A stretch of DNA of 64,000 bases, from positions 62,001 through 126,000 of the forward strand of contig CAAFUN010000098.1 of the NCBI GenBank assembly GCA_900766195.1, read 5' to 3'. This document shows, in pieces, positions 25,213 through 33,556 of the stretch. Source of the stretch: an uncultured Bacteroides sp. Its GTDB lineage: Bacteria > Bacteroidota > Bacteroidia > Bacteroidales > Bacteroidaceae. Every line of letters starts with the position of its first letter. Positions within the stretch are counted from its first letter, which is position 1. The translations under genes were made by a program, and so were the position numbers. The notes below the pieces were generated by a model. The model searched no databases. It worked only from the letters and a program-made list of their open reading frames with translations, and was not told the DNA's origin.

Positions 25213-25253
25213 AAAACGCATTCAACTGGATAATAGTTGTTTGCGTTTTTTTT
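25213..25253 (+). terminator. Intrinsic terminator of tRNA-Arg
   Basis: aaaacgca (25213-25220) pairs with tgcgtttt (25242-25249), extended by caac/gttg inside the loop, and the T-run continues to 25253. Confidence 0.7.
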
Positions 25254-25464
25254 GATGCTTGAATGTTTGTGTTGCTGCATGGCTTATAAATTGGCTACAT
25301 TGCCGGATCATAATGTATTAAAGATAGCTGCCTTTCATCTTGAAATTCGCTTTTGAACGGATATAACCGCTGTAGCGAACACTCTTCCACAGCCATTTTG
25401 TTGGTTTACATCAAATAAAATGCGACATTACACATTAAATAATGACTCATTTATATAGACAAAT

Positions 25465-25556
25465 CTTCGGCTCCCATGCGGGAGCTATCCGGATCCGCTA
25501 GCGGAACCAAGCAGATCCGCTATGGGCACCATAAGGATCACACATGGGAGCCGAAG
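25465..25556. repeat. 92-bp hairpin-forming dispersed element, copy 2
   Basis: The outer arms cttcggctcccatg (25465-25478) and catgggagccgaag (25543-25556) are a perfect 14-bp inverted repeat. The interior contains the perfect palindrome CCGCTAGCGG (25496-25505). It has the same length and orientation, a similar left half and a similar right flank (TTATGCCACTGCA) as the element at 5389-5480. Confidence 0.8.
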
Positions 25557-25810
25557 TTATGCCACTGCAAAAGAGATAAAAAACAAGAGGTAAAGCAAGG
25601 TTTTTCTTAAGCTGATCTTCTATTTCTGTTGAGATGTTTTTTCCAAATAAGCGGTATTTCTCTATTTTATAACCGTTCTACGCTTAAACCATGAATGCGG
25701 CGTATTGATGTATGTTCAATTTTTGCCAACGGGCTTGCACGGGTAATATTTTCTCCATATATTGTCACTGTTTTTTGAAAAAGTGTTTTATTACTGGCTC
25801 TACATAGTAT

Positions 25811-26386
25811 ATGCGTAAAACAAAAATATTGATAATAGACAACTATGACTCATTCATCTATAGTCTTTTACATCAGATAGAGGACGTTACAGAAGGTAAG
25901 TCTGACATAACCGTTGCGTATAATGATGAAATTTCCGTTGAAGAAGCTTCTTTGTATGATTATATTGTGATTTCGCCCGGACCGGGTGTTCCGTCCGAAG
26001 CGGGTAATATTGTGGATGTAATCAACCGCTTGTCTCCTCGCATTCCCATGTTAGGTGTCTGTCTGGGACATCAGGCCATTGCACAGGCATTCGGAGGTGA
26101 TGTGGCGCGACTGAAAGCTCCTGTGCACGGAATAAAAAGTCCCATCAAGGTGTTGGATCATAAGGGTGTTTTCAAAGGGTTGGATGATGTAGTGTCTGTA
26201 GGACGTTATCATTCGTGGGTGGTAACGGATTTGCCCGAAACATTGTCAGTAACTGCTGTTGACGACGAAGGCAATATAATGGCTATTTCGCACAAGAACT
26301 ATAACGTACATGGCGTTCAATTTCATCCGGAGTCTATTATGACCCCGTGCGGATATGCTATAATGAAGAACTTTCTAACCTTATGA
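25811..26386 (+). CDS. pabA: Aminodeoxychorismate/anthranilate synthase glutamine amidotransferase subunit
   Basis: A 191-residue class I glutamine amidotransferase with the complete triad: Cys84 in GVCLGHQAI, His172 and Glu174 in QFHPES. The N-terminal DNYDSFIYSL motif is characteristic of TrpG/PabA. It supplies ammonia to the synthase component. Its stop overlaps the start of the pabB-like gene by 4 bp and a pabC-like gene follows in the same way, so the folate (p-aminobenzoate) role is preferred over tryptophan synthesis. Confidence 0.93.
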   Translation: MRKTKILIIDNYDSFIYSLLHQIEDVTEGKSDITVAYNDEISVEEASLYDYIVISPGPGVPSEAGNIVDVINRLSPRIPMLGVCLGHQAIAQAFGGDVARLKAPVHGIKSPIKVLDHKGVFKGLDDVVSVGRYHSWVVTDLPETLSVTAVDDEGNIMAISHKNYNVHGVQFHPESIMTPCGYAIMKNFLTL

Positions 26387-27363
26387 ATATGACCGTTGAT
26401 GAATTGAGGAAAAACATGAATGAGTGTGGATCCTTAAAAGTTTCCTTCTTATTTGCTGTGGATTTTGAAATGTCGGAAGGCTTGTTTATCAAGAATCCCG
26501 AAGAGCAGCACGAGGTTTATTTCCGTACTCCGCTTGGTGGGAACCGTACTGAATCTCCTTCTTCTTTGGACACTCAGCCGTTACTGAACTTCTCTCCTAT
26601 ATCTTATGAAGAATATGAAAAACGGTTTGCAGTAGTGCAAAGCGGACTGATGGGTGGAGATTCATTTCTGGTAAATTTATCGGTTAAAACTCCGGTGACT
26701 ACCACACTCTCAATGGAAGAGATCTTCCAAAGAAGTTCCGCGCTCTACAACTTATACATTCCCGGACGTTTGGTGTGTTTCTCGCCCGAAAGGTTTGTGT
26801 TGATCAAAGATGGAAAGATACGTACCAACCCAATGAAGGGGACGATAGACGCAAAGGTTCCCGATGCGGAAAGAGTGATTCTTGCCAATAATAAAGAGAT
26901 TGCCGAGCATTATACCGTGGTTGATCTCCTGAGGAATGATATAGGTATAGTAGCTAAGAAAGTATGTGTGGAACGGTTTCGCTACATCGATAGGATTAAA
27001 ACAAGAGAGAAGGAGATACTGCAGGTGAGCTCTGAAATAACGGGTGAACTTCCCGATGATTATCTGACAAGGCTCGGAGATATTGTATTGCCAATGCTTC
27101 CGGCAGGTTCGGTATCGGGAGCACCTAAAAGGTCTACGCTTGACATTATACGTCGTGCCGAGGGCGAGAAGCGTGGTTTTTATACCGGCGTTTTTGGTTT
27201 CTTCGATGGTGAGGCACTGGATTGTGGCGTGTTGATACGTTATATCGAGAAGGAAGCAGACGGTAACTTGTTCTTTCGTAGTGGGGGTGGCATCACCATC
27301 CATAGTAATGCGCGGGATGAATACAATGAAATATTAGAAAAGATATATCTTCCCTTTCTATGA
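26383..27363 (+). CDS. pabB: Aminodeoxychorismate synthase component I
   Basis: A 326-residue chorismate-binding enzyme converting chorismate plus ammonia to 4-amino-4-deoxychorismate. C-terminal family motifs are present in order: TNPMKGT, DLLRNDIG, PAGSVSGAPK, GFYTGVFG and RSGGGIT. It is shorter than E. coli PabB (about 450) because the N-terminal domain is reduced, as in the short PabB forms of this phylum. The frame opens at 26347, but the ATG at 26383 (ATGA overlap with pabA) is preferred for translational coupling. Confidence 0.92.
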   Translation: MNMTVDELRKNMNECGSLKVSFLFAVDFEMSEGLFIKNPEEQHEVYFRTPLGGNRTESPSSLDTQPLLNFSPISYEEYEKRFAVVQSGLMGGDSFLVNLSVKTPVTTTLSMEEIFQRSSALYNLYIPGRLVCFSPERFVLIKDGKIRTNPMKGTIDAKVPDAERVILANNKEIAEHYTVVDLLRNDIGIVAKKVCVERFRYIDRIKTREKEILQVSSEITGELPDDYLTRLGDIVLPMLPAGSVSGAPKRSTLDIIRRAEGEKRGFYTGVFGFFDGEALDCGVLIRYIEKEADGNLFFRSGGGITIHSNARDEYNEILEKIYLPFL

Positions 27364-27959
27364 TTAAATTTACGGAAGTGATTAAAGTGGAAGGCGGTGT
27401 CTTCCGGAATGTTGAATATCATCAGCAACGGATAAACCGGACGGCGGCACGTTTTGGCATACCTGCTTTTAACTTATCCGATGAGTTGAGGAATGCTTCA
27501 CTCGCCGTTGACGGGCCGCTCATGAAGTGCAGGATAGAGTATGGTGAAAGGATAGAAAGCCTGATGTGTACTCCTTATACCTTTAGAAAGATTAGCCGCG
27601 TGGCTGCTGTGGTGGACAATGATGTAGACTATGCTTATAAGTTTGCCGACCGCAGGCATCTGGATGCCTTGCGCGATAAGTGCGGGTGCGACGAAGTCAT
27701 TATTATTAAAGACGGACAGGTGACGGACTCTTCTTTCTCTAATCTGATTTTTGAAACGGCGCAACATGAACGCTTCACACCTTCGGCATGTCTGCTCAAG
27801 GGGACTAAACGTCAGTTTCTTCTTGATAGCGGAGTGATTACGGAGAGAGCCATTCGTGTGCAAGACATCCGAGATTACGAGCGCATTCTATTTATCAATG
27901 CCATGATGGAGCCGGAAGACAATATTGGTATTCCGGCAGCCTGTTGCATCCTGCCGTAA
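27360..27959 (+). CDS. pabC: 4-amino-4-deoxychorismate lyase-like, aminotransferase class IV
   Basis: A 199-residue class IV PLP enzyme that would release pyruvate from aminodeoxychorismate to give p-aminobenzoate. Typical features are KVEGGVFRNVEYHQQRI at the N-terminus, a YKFADR lysine site and the VTDSSFSNLIFE cofactor-binding element. It is shorter than E. coli PabC (269), lacking part of the C-terminal region. Its start overlaps pabB by 4 bp, giving a compact pabABC operon. Confidence 0.88.
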   Translation: MIKFTEVIKVEGGVFRNVEYHQQRINRTAARFGIPAFNLSDELRNASLAVDGPLMKCRIEYGERIESLMCTPYTFRKISRVAAVVDNDVDYAYKFADRRHLDALRDKCGCDEVIIIKDGQVTDSSFSNLIFETAQHERFTPSACLLKGTKRQFLLDSGVITERAIRVQDIRDYERILFINAMMEPEDNIGIPAACCILP

Positions 27960-28016
27960 GCATCTATTGCAAATCAGCATTGTTTTGTATTCTTCTCTGC
28001 CCTCTGACAGTACGGT

Positions 28017-28757
28017 TCAGACAGAAACTTCTTTAAGTTCTTTGGCAAGGATCTCCCAGTGATCGCAAAAGTCATTCATTGAAGGGAATAAAATATCTGC
28101 TCCGGCATCCAGCAATACTTGTCCGTCAATGGGACCGGTATTGACGGCAACGGTAAACACCCCAGCTGCTGCTCCGGCTTGTACGCCCATTGGGGCATTC
28201 TCTATAATGATGGCTTCGTTGGCTTGCAGATGCCCCTTTTGCAATGCCATGAGGTAAGGCTCCGGATCCGGCTTGCCGTATTTAACATCAAAAGCTGTTA
28301 CCATCAGTTCGCGTTTAAACATACCGGGGAAGTTATGATTCAAACGATCGAGCAATGAGCGTTGTCCGGAGCCGGTAACTACCATTGGTTGCAATCCATC
28401 CTCTTTTATCTTTTTCAGTACTTCCCATGATCCGGGCATGCGTTGAGGCTCGGGATGCTTATTGAATTCATTGCTTTTCTCGGCATAGATGCTCTTTATC
28501 AACTCGGGAGTTGCTTCTTTATTATACTGTCGTTGATAAATGAGATTAATAGTAGATGCACCGGTACGTCCTTCGTGCAGGTATGCCTCTTCCCGACTAA
28601 GCTCTAGACCATAGCGTTTCATTGCTGTATGCCACGCTTCGGCATGATAAGGCATGGAGTCAAATAACACACCGTCCATGTCGAAAAGAACTGATTTTAA
28701 ATGAATTTCTGTATACCCGTGCGCCTGAAGATAGCGGGTTATAGCTTCTTGAAACAT
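28017..28757 (-). CDS. HAD-superfamily phosphatase, beta-phosphoglucomutase-like
   Basis: A 246-residue HAD subclass I enzyme with the motif FDMDGVLFDS (Asp26 nucleophile, Asp28 acid/base), VVTGSG (motif II) and KPDPEPYL plus IENAPMGVQAG (motifs III/IV). The helical cap following motif I is of the beta-phosphoglucomutase/sugar-phosphatase type. A 20-residue N-terminal extension is helical. The substrate is probably a sugar phosphate, not identified. It stands alone, convergent with pabC. Confidence 0.88.
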   Translation of the reverse strand: MFQEAITRYLQAHGYTEIHLKSVLFDMDGVLFDSMPYHAEAWHTAMKRYGLELSREEAYLHEGRTGASTINLIYQRQYNKEATPELIKSIYAEKSNEFNKHPEPQRMPGSWEVLKKIKEDGLQPMVVTGSGQRSLLDRLNHNFPGMFKRELMVTAFDVKYGKPDPEPYLMALQKGHLQANEAIIIENAPMGVQAGAAAGVFTVAVNTGPIDGQVLLDAGADILFPSMNDFCDHWEILAKELKEVSV

Positions 28758-28881
28758 ATACCTATTGTTTTTGAGTGCTACAAAAGTACAATAAATAATT
28801 CTCTTTTTAATTTTATTTTAAAATAGATGTAACATCTGTATCCTTATTTTGCTTAATCAAAAGAAAATTAAAAATAGAACG

Positions 28882-30033
28882 ATGATAGGTCTCTTTAATG
28901 ATTGTTTTCCTCCTATAATGGATGGTGTATCTTTGACTACGCAGAACTATGCCTATTGGTTGAACAAAAAAACTGGAAATGTGTGCGTGGTTACTCCCAA
29001 TGCACCAGGTATAAAAGATGAAACGGAATATCCGGTATACCGTTATTCGTCTATTCCAATCCCTATGAGAAAGCCGTATCGATTGGGCTTTCCTCGTATC
29101 GACTGGCCTTTTCACGAAAAGATAAATAAACTTTCATTCAGCTTGGTTCACGCTCACTGTCCTTTCTCGTCAGGTAATCTGGCTATGCGCATTGCTAGAG
29201 CACAGGGTGTTCCGGTGGTAGCCACTTTCCACTCAAAATACAGAAAAGATTTTGAACGTTCCATTCCCAACAAGAGGCTTGTTGACTTCCTAGTGCGTAA
29301 TATCGTGAGTTTTTATGAGTCGGCAGATGAGGTTTGGGTGCCGCAGCCTGCTGTGGAAGAAACTCTGCGAGAATATGGTTATAAAGGTAGAGTTGAAGTG
29401 GTGGATAATGGAAGCGATTATGCGGGAAGAGAAAATGTGGATGAAATCAGGGCTCAGTCTCGTCAATTATTAGGCATAGCTCCTGATCAGTTTGTACTGT
29501 TGTTTGTAGGACAGCACATTTGGGAAAAGAATCTTTCTTTTCTGGTAGACTCACTTTCGAGCATGCGGCAACTACCTTTCCAGATGTTCTTTATAGGCAC
29601 CGGATATGCCGATCGTGAGCTGAGACGCAAAGTAGCTGAGTTGAATTTAGGAGGTAAAGTTAAGTTTGTAGGCTCACTCACCGATAGGAATGAACTGGAG
29701 CGCTACTATGCCTCGGCCGATTTGTTTCTATTTCCTTCCTTGTATGATAATGCACCTCTGGTGGTGCGTGAAGCTGCGGCACTGCGTACTCCTTCTGTTT
29801 TGATAAAAGGGTCTACATCTGCAGAAATCGTTGTGGATGGCGAAAATGGTTTCTTAACAGATTATTCGGTGGATGCTTTTGCAGGAAAGATAAGCCATTT
29901 GATGTTGGAGAGAGATTTAATTCGCAGTGTAGGAGCTAAGGCTTCATGCACAATAGCCCGTTCTTGGCAAGATGTGACGGATGAAGTACATGACAGATAT
30001 TTGAGTTTGATGACGAGAAGATTATGCGTATAA
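28882..30033 (+). CDS. Family 4 glycosyltransferase
   Basis: A 383-residue GT-B glycosyltransferase. The N-terminal acceptor domain begins with a beta strand and the FNDCFPPIMDGVS loop; VHAHCPFSSG follows. The C-terminal donor domain has VGQHIWEKN, the FLFPSLYDNAPLVVREAAALRTP element with the E-x7-E region, and GSTSAEIV. Most relatives use UDP- or GDP-sugars to build glycolipids. The frame opens at 28849, but 28882 begins at the expected first strand. It overlaps the next gene, a flippase-like membrane protein, by 10 bp, suggesting a glycolipid function. Confidence 0.88.
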   Translation: MIGLFNDCFPPIMDGVSLTTQNYAYWLNKKTGNVCVVTPNAPGIKDETEYPVYRYSSIPIPMRKPYRLGFPRIDWPFHEKINKLSFSLVHAHCPFSSGNLAMRIARAQGVPVVATFHSKYRKDFERSIPNKRLVDFLVRNIVSFYESADEVWVPQPAVEETLREYGYKGRVEVVDNGSDYAGRENVDEIRAQSRQLLGIAPDQFVLLFVGQHIWEKNLSFLVDSLSSMRQLPFQMFFIGTGYADRELRRKVAELNLGGKVKFVGSLTDRNELERYYASADLFLFPSLYDNAPLVVREAAALRTPSVLIKGSTSAEIVVDGENGFLTDYSVDAFAGKISHLMLERDLIRSVGAKASCTIARSWQDVTDEVHDRYLSLMTRRLCV

Positions 30034-31100
30034 AGATATCCAGAGTTACCCTTTATGTTCTGGCTCCTGTTGTTATAGGACTTTCGGTAGTGTTCTGTCT
30101 CTTTTATGATGAATTCAATATAGAAATGTTTAGTGAGGTACGCTTCTCAAAGCATTTGTTGATCGGCATAGTCTTTGCCTTGGTGTTGATAGCAGGACGG
30201 GATGGTGGTCAGATGTGGCGTTTCAGCATATTGTCCGATAGACAATTAACTTGGTTGCAGACATTGCGAGTCAATTTGCTTTGTGAGTTTACCTCGGCGG
30301 TAACTCCTGCTGCAGTTGGTGGCAGTAGTCTGGTTGTTCTGTTCCTTAATCGTGAAGGTATGGCTGCCGGAAAAGGAGTTGCATTGATGATGGCTTGTTT
30401 GCTGTTAGATGAACTCTTTCTTGTGCTGGCTTATCCGTTGATTTTGTTAATAGTACCTTTTAATAAACTCTTTCCTCCGTCTGAAGCTTTTACTTTGGGA
30501 ATGCAAATCCTTTTTGGAGTGGCATACATAGGCATTGTGCTGTGGACTATAATTCTTTTTTATGCCTTGTTTAAAAAGACATGTTACATCCGAAAGTTGC
30601 TGTTGAAGCTGTTTAGCTTTGGTTTTTTAAAACGATGGCAGGGAGGTGTAGAGCAGTTCACCGATAATATGATAGTGAGCTCAAAAGAGCTTAGTCGGCG
30701 TTCTTTTTCCTTTTGGCTGAAAGCTTTTGCTGCAACGTGTGTTTCATGGATTTCTCGCTATATGGTAGTTGTAGCTTTGCTCATTGCTTTTACTTCGAGT
30801 GGCGAATATTTGGTCGCATTCGCTAGGCAGTTGATCTTGTGGATATTCATGTTGGTTACTCCTACTCCGGGAGGTAGTGGTGTGGCAGAATATATGTTCA
30901 ATGTGTATTATGCAGACTTCTTTCCTGTCGTCGGAATGTCTTTGGTTGTGGCTTTCGTTTGGAGAGCTATTACCTATTATATATACCTGGTCTTTGGGGT
31001 ACTTCTTTTCCCCAATTGGCTTGCTGAAAGGCGAACTCTGAAAGAAGAAACTTATCAAGAAGAAGCTTTTGATAGAAAAAAAGAAGAGAAGGTGTGTTAA
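30024..31100 (+). CDS. Lysylphosphatidylglycerol synthase/flippase-like integral membrane protein (UPF0104)
   Basis: A 358-residue polytopic membrane protein with about eight hydrophobic helices and the family motifs FTSAVTPAAVGGSS and TPTPGGSGVAEY. The family includes the flippase domain of MprF and membrane proteins associated with glycolipid synthesis. Translational overlap with the glycosyltransferase suggests that the two build or move a membrane glycolipid. The catalytic domain that transfers lysine in MprF is absent. Confidence 0.87.
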   Translation: MRIKISRVTLYVLAPVVIGLSVVFCLFYDEFNIEMFSEVRFSKHLLIGIVFALVLIAGRDGGQMWRFSILSDRQLTWLQTLRVNLLCEFTSAVTPAAVGGSSLVVLFLNREGMAAGKGVALMMACLLLDELFLVLAYPLILLIVPFNKLFPPSEAFTLGMQILFGVAYIGIVLWTIILFYALFKKTCYIRKLLLKLFSFGFLKRWQGGVEQFTDNMIVSSKELSRRSFSFWLKAFAATCVSWISRYMVVVALLIAFTSSGEYLVAFARQLILWIFMLVTPTPGGSGVAEYMFNVYYADFFPVVGMSLVVAFVWRAITYYIYLVFGVLLFPNWLAERRTLKEETYQEEAFDRKKEEKVC

Positions 31101-31120
31101 TTTCTAACACACCTTCTCTT
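31084..31120 (+). terminator. Intrinsic terminator after the UPF0104 gene
   Basis: A perfect 16-bp stem, 31084-31099 with 31105-31120, with a 5-nt loop. It spans the stop codon and is followed by a short T run. It is near-symmetric, so it could also act on the leftward pgi transcript. Confidence 0.8.
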
Positions 31121-31179
31121 TAATTTATAAGCAACCTAGCTGTTCCTTTTGTTTCGGAAATCTAAGTTAGAGTCTTATA

Positions 31180-32517
31180 CTATAATTTAGCTTGTATTGC
31201 TTTAGATTCAGCTTCATAGCCAGGCTTGTTCAATAAAGCAAACATGTTCTTTTTGTATGCTTCAACTCCCGGTTGGTTGAAAGGGTTAACGCCTAATAGG
31301 TAACCGCTGATACCACAACCAATCTCAAAGAAATAAAGCAACTGACCAATGTTGTATTCATCCAAAGCTGGAATGACAATACGAATGTTAGGCACGCCAC
31401 CATCTACATGCGCCAATTGAGTTCCTAGTTCGGCCATTTTGTTTACTTCATCTACACGCTTTCCGGCAAGGAAGTTAAGCCCGTCTAAGTTAGCTTCGTC
31501 AGAAGGAACTTCTAATTTATGATTGACTTTCTCTACCGAAATAACGGTTTCGAAAATACTGCGTTCTCCTTCTTGAATCCATTGTCCCATAGAGTGAAGA
31601 TCGGTAGAAAAGTCAACGGCAGCAGGGAAAATACCCTTGTGCTCTTTACCTTCGGATTCTCCGTAAAGCTGCTTCCACCATTCACTTACATAATGTAGCT
31701 TAGGACAGAAATTGACTAAGATCTCTATTTTCTTACCTCTTTTATAAAGCTCATTACGAGTTGCTGCATATTGTGCAGCTATGTTTTGAGAGAATGGCAC
31801 AGTTGGAGCACATGCCTTTTCCATATCTGCAGCACCTGCTACCAATTTCTCTATGTCAAATCCGGCTACTGCAATAGGCAATAAACCTACGGGCGTGAGC
31901 ACAGAGAAACGACCGCCAACATTGTCGGGAATAATAAAGGATTTGTATCCTTCCTTATCTGCCGTAATGCGTGCTGCTCCTTTGTGTTCATCGGTTATAG
32001 CTACAATAACTTTCTTAGCCATGTCTTTGCCACGCTGGTCTTCGCATTGTTTTTTTAGCAAACGGAATGCCAAAGCAGTCTCGGTAGTAGTGCCCGACTT
32101 GGAAATGTTGATAACACCGAATTTCTTATCTTTCAGATATTCTGTAAGTTCATACAAATAATCCTCGCTTATATTATGTCCGGCATAAATGATCACGGGA
32201 GCTGTCTTCTTATCTTGCAACCACGTGAAGCTGTTAGACAAAGTTTCAATGACGGCACGAGCGCCAAGGTAGCTTCCGCCAATACCTGCAACGATCACAA
32301 CATCACAATTCTCGCGGAGAACTTGTGCTGTAGCTTTCAAATCGGCAAGATGTTCCTTACTGATAGAGGAGGGGAGGTGAAGCCAACCTAAAAAGTCACT
32401 TCCTTTTCCGGTACCTTTTTCCAATGCTTCTTGCGCGGCCTTTACTTGTACCTCGTAAGCGGCAACAGATGCTTTGGAGATGAATCCAAAAGTTTTCTCA
32501 ATGTTTAAACTAATCAT
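31180..32517 (-). CDS. pgi: Glucose-6-phosphate isomerase
   Basis: A 445-residue glycolytic/gluconeogenic enzyme. SIS-domain and family signatures are visible: VAGIGGSYLGARAV, NISKSGTTTET, GGRFSVLTPVG, the EGKEHKGIFPA segment and the KKNMFALLNKPG C-terminal signature. It is the shorter bacterial form, as in Bacteroidetes and Gram-positive bacteria. It is the third gene of lysS-gpsA-pgi, 43 bp after gpsA. Confidence 0.97.
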   Translation of the reverse strand: MISLNIEKTFGFISKASVAAYEVQVKAAQEALEKGTGKGSDFLGWLHLPSSISKEHLADLKATAQVLRENCDVVIVAGIGGSYLGARAVIETLSNSFTWLQDKKTAPVIIYAGHNISEDYLYELTEYLKDKKFGVINISKSGTTTETALAFRLLKKQCEDQRGKDMAKKVIVAITDEHKGAARITADKEGYKSFIIPDNVGGRFSVLTPVGLLPIAVAGFDIEKLVAGAADMEKACAPTVPFSQNIAAQYAATRNELYKRGKKIEILVNFCPKLHYVSEWWKQLYGESEGKEHKGIFPAAVDFSTDLHSMGQWIQEGERSIFETVISVEKVNHKLEVPSDEANLDGLNFLAGKRVDEVNKMAELGTQLAHVDGGVPNIRIVIPALDEYNIGQLLYFFEIGCGISGYLLGVNPFNQPGVEAYKKNMFALLNKPGYEAESKAIQAKL

Positions 32518-32560
32518 ATCTGTTATTTATTTAAAGGTTAAAGAGTCATATAAATTTGTG

Positions 32561-33556
32561 CTATCGCAACGAATCGGTCAATAACTTTATTTCGATCATC
32601 GGAGAGATACGTTCATATAAAATGTTGTATACAGCATCCAATATAGGCATATTGACATGATAATGCTTGTTTATTTCTTTGATACACTTTGTACCATAGT
32701 ATCCTTCGGCTATCATTTCCATTTCTATTTGCGCACTTTTTACGGAATACCCTTTGCCTATCATTGTACCGAATGTACGGTTACGACTAAAGTTAGAGTA
32801 TCCGGTTACTAACAAATCTCCCAAATAAACCGAATCGTTTACATTTCGATTTAGCGGATGAACGGTCTGAAGAAACCGATTCATTTCTTGTATAGCATTG
32901 GATATCAATACGGCCTGAAAATTATCACCATACTTCAACCCACTACAAATACCTGCCCCAATGGCATATACATTTTTCAATACTGAACAATATTCTATGC
33001 CGGCTACATCGTTACTTACCGATGTTTTGATAAAAGAACTTGCCAGAACCCGTGCTACTGCACAAGCTTTGTCTGTATCCGGGCAAGCTATGGTAAGGTA
33101 GGATAAACGCTCTAAGGCTACTTCTTCTGCATGGCATGGACCTGCTAATACTGCAATGTTCTCTTGCGGAACGCTATATTCTTTTGTGAAGTAGTCTGAC
33201 ACTATAAGATTATCATCCGGAACTATTCCTTTGATAGCCGTGACAATAAATTTATCTTTTATCTTGGTTTTTAATTTCTTTAAATGCGATTTTAGATAAG
33301 GAGAAGGAGTTACGAAAACCAACGTATCCGATTCTTTCACCACATCATTAATATTGGAGCTAAAGTTGATGCGCTTCATGTCGAATTTGACACTGGTCAA
33401 ATAAGCCGGATTATGGCCCAACCTCTTAAAATCAGCTATACGATCTTCACGACGCATATACCAATTTATTGAATCAGCTTGCGACAATACCATTTTAGCA
33501 ATGGCAGTAGCCCAGCTTCCTCCCCCCATTATGGCTATCTTTCCGGGTGATTTCAT
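32561..33556 (-). CDS. gpsA: NAD(P)-dependent glycerol-3-phosphate dehydrogenase
   Basis: A 331-residue enzyme making sn-glycerol 3-phosphate for phospholipids. The Rossmann motif GGGSWATAIA is at residues 11-20, with VLAGPCHAEEV and the catalytic-lysine region SVLKNVYAIGAGI. The length equals typical GpsA. Its first base is the last base of the lysS stop codon, so the two are coupled. Confidence 0.97.
   Translation of the reverse strand: MKSPGKIAIMGGGSWATAIAKMVLSQADSINWYMRREDRIADFKRLGHNPAYLTSVKFDMKRINFSSNINDVVKESDTLVFVTPSPYLKSHLKKLKTKIKDKFIVTAIKGIVPDDNLIVSDYFTKEYSVPQENIAVLAGPCHAEEVALERLSYLTIACPDTDKACAVARVLASSFIKTSVSNDVAGIEYCSVLKNVYAIGAGICSGLKYGDNFQAVLISNAIQEMNRFLQTVHPLNRNVNDSVYLGDLLVTGYSNFSRNRTFGTMIGKGYSVKSAQIEMEMIAEGYYGTKCIKEINKHYHVNMPILDAVYNILYERISPMIEIKLLTDSLR

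Larger units (their letters stand above)
25207..25810. other. Gene-free 604-bp stretch after tRNA-Arg
   Basis: It contains the tRNA terminator and the second 92-bp hairpin element. The rest is AT-rich with no supported gene. No integrase or duplicated tRNA 3' end was seen, so there is no evidence for an integrated element at the tRNA. Confidence 0.6.

Noticed and set aside
25134..25810. Possible integrated element at tRNA-Arg
   Set aside because: No integrase, no duplicated tRNA 3' end, and the following genes are housekeeping (pabABC).
26752..27303. 183-codon open frame on the minus strand
   Set aside because: It lies entirely inside pabB on the opposite strand; pabB motifs are intact, so this is a shadow.
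28830..28845. TTATTTTG near the glycosyltransferase start as a -7 box
   Set aside because: It does not fit TAnnTTTG exactly and no -33 element is present; left out as a feature.
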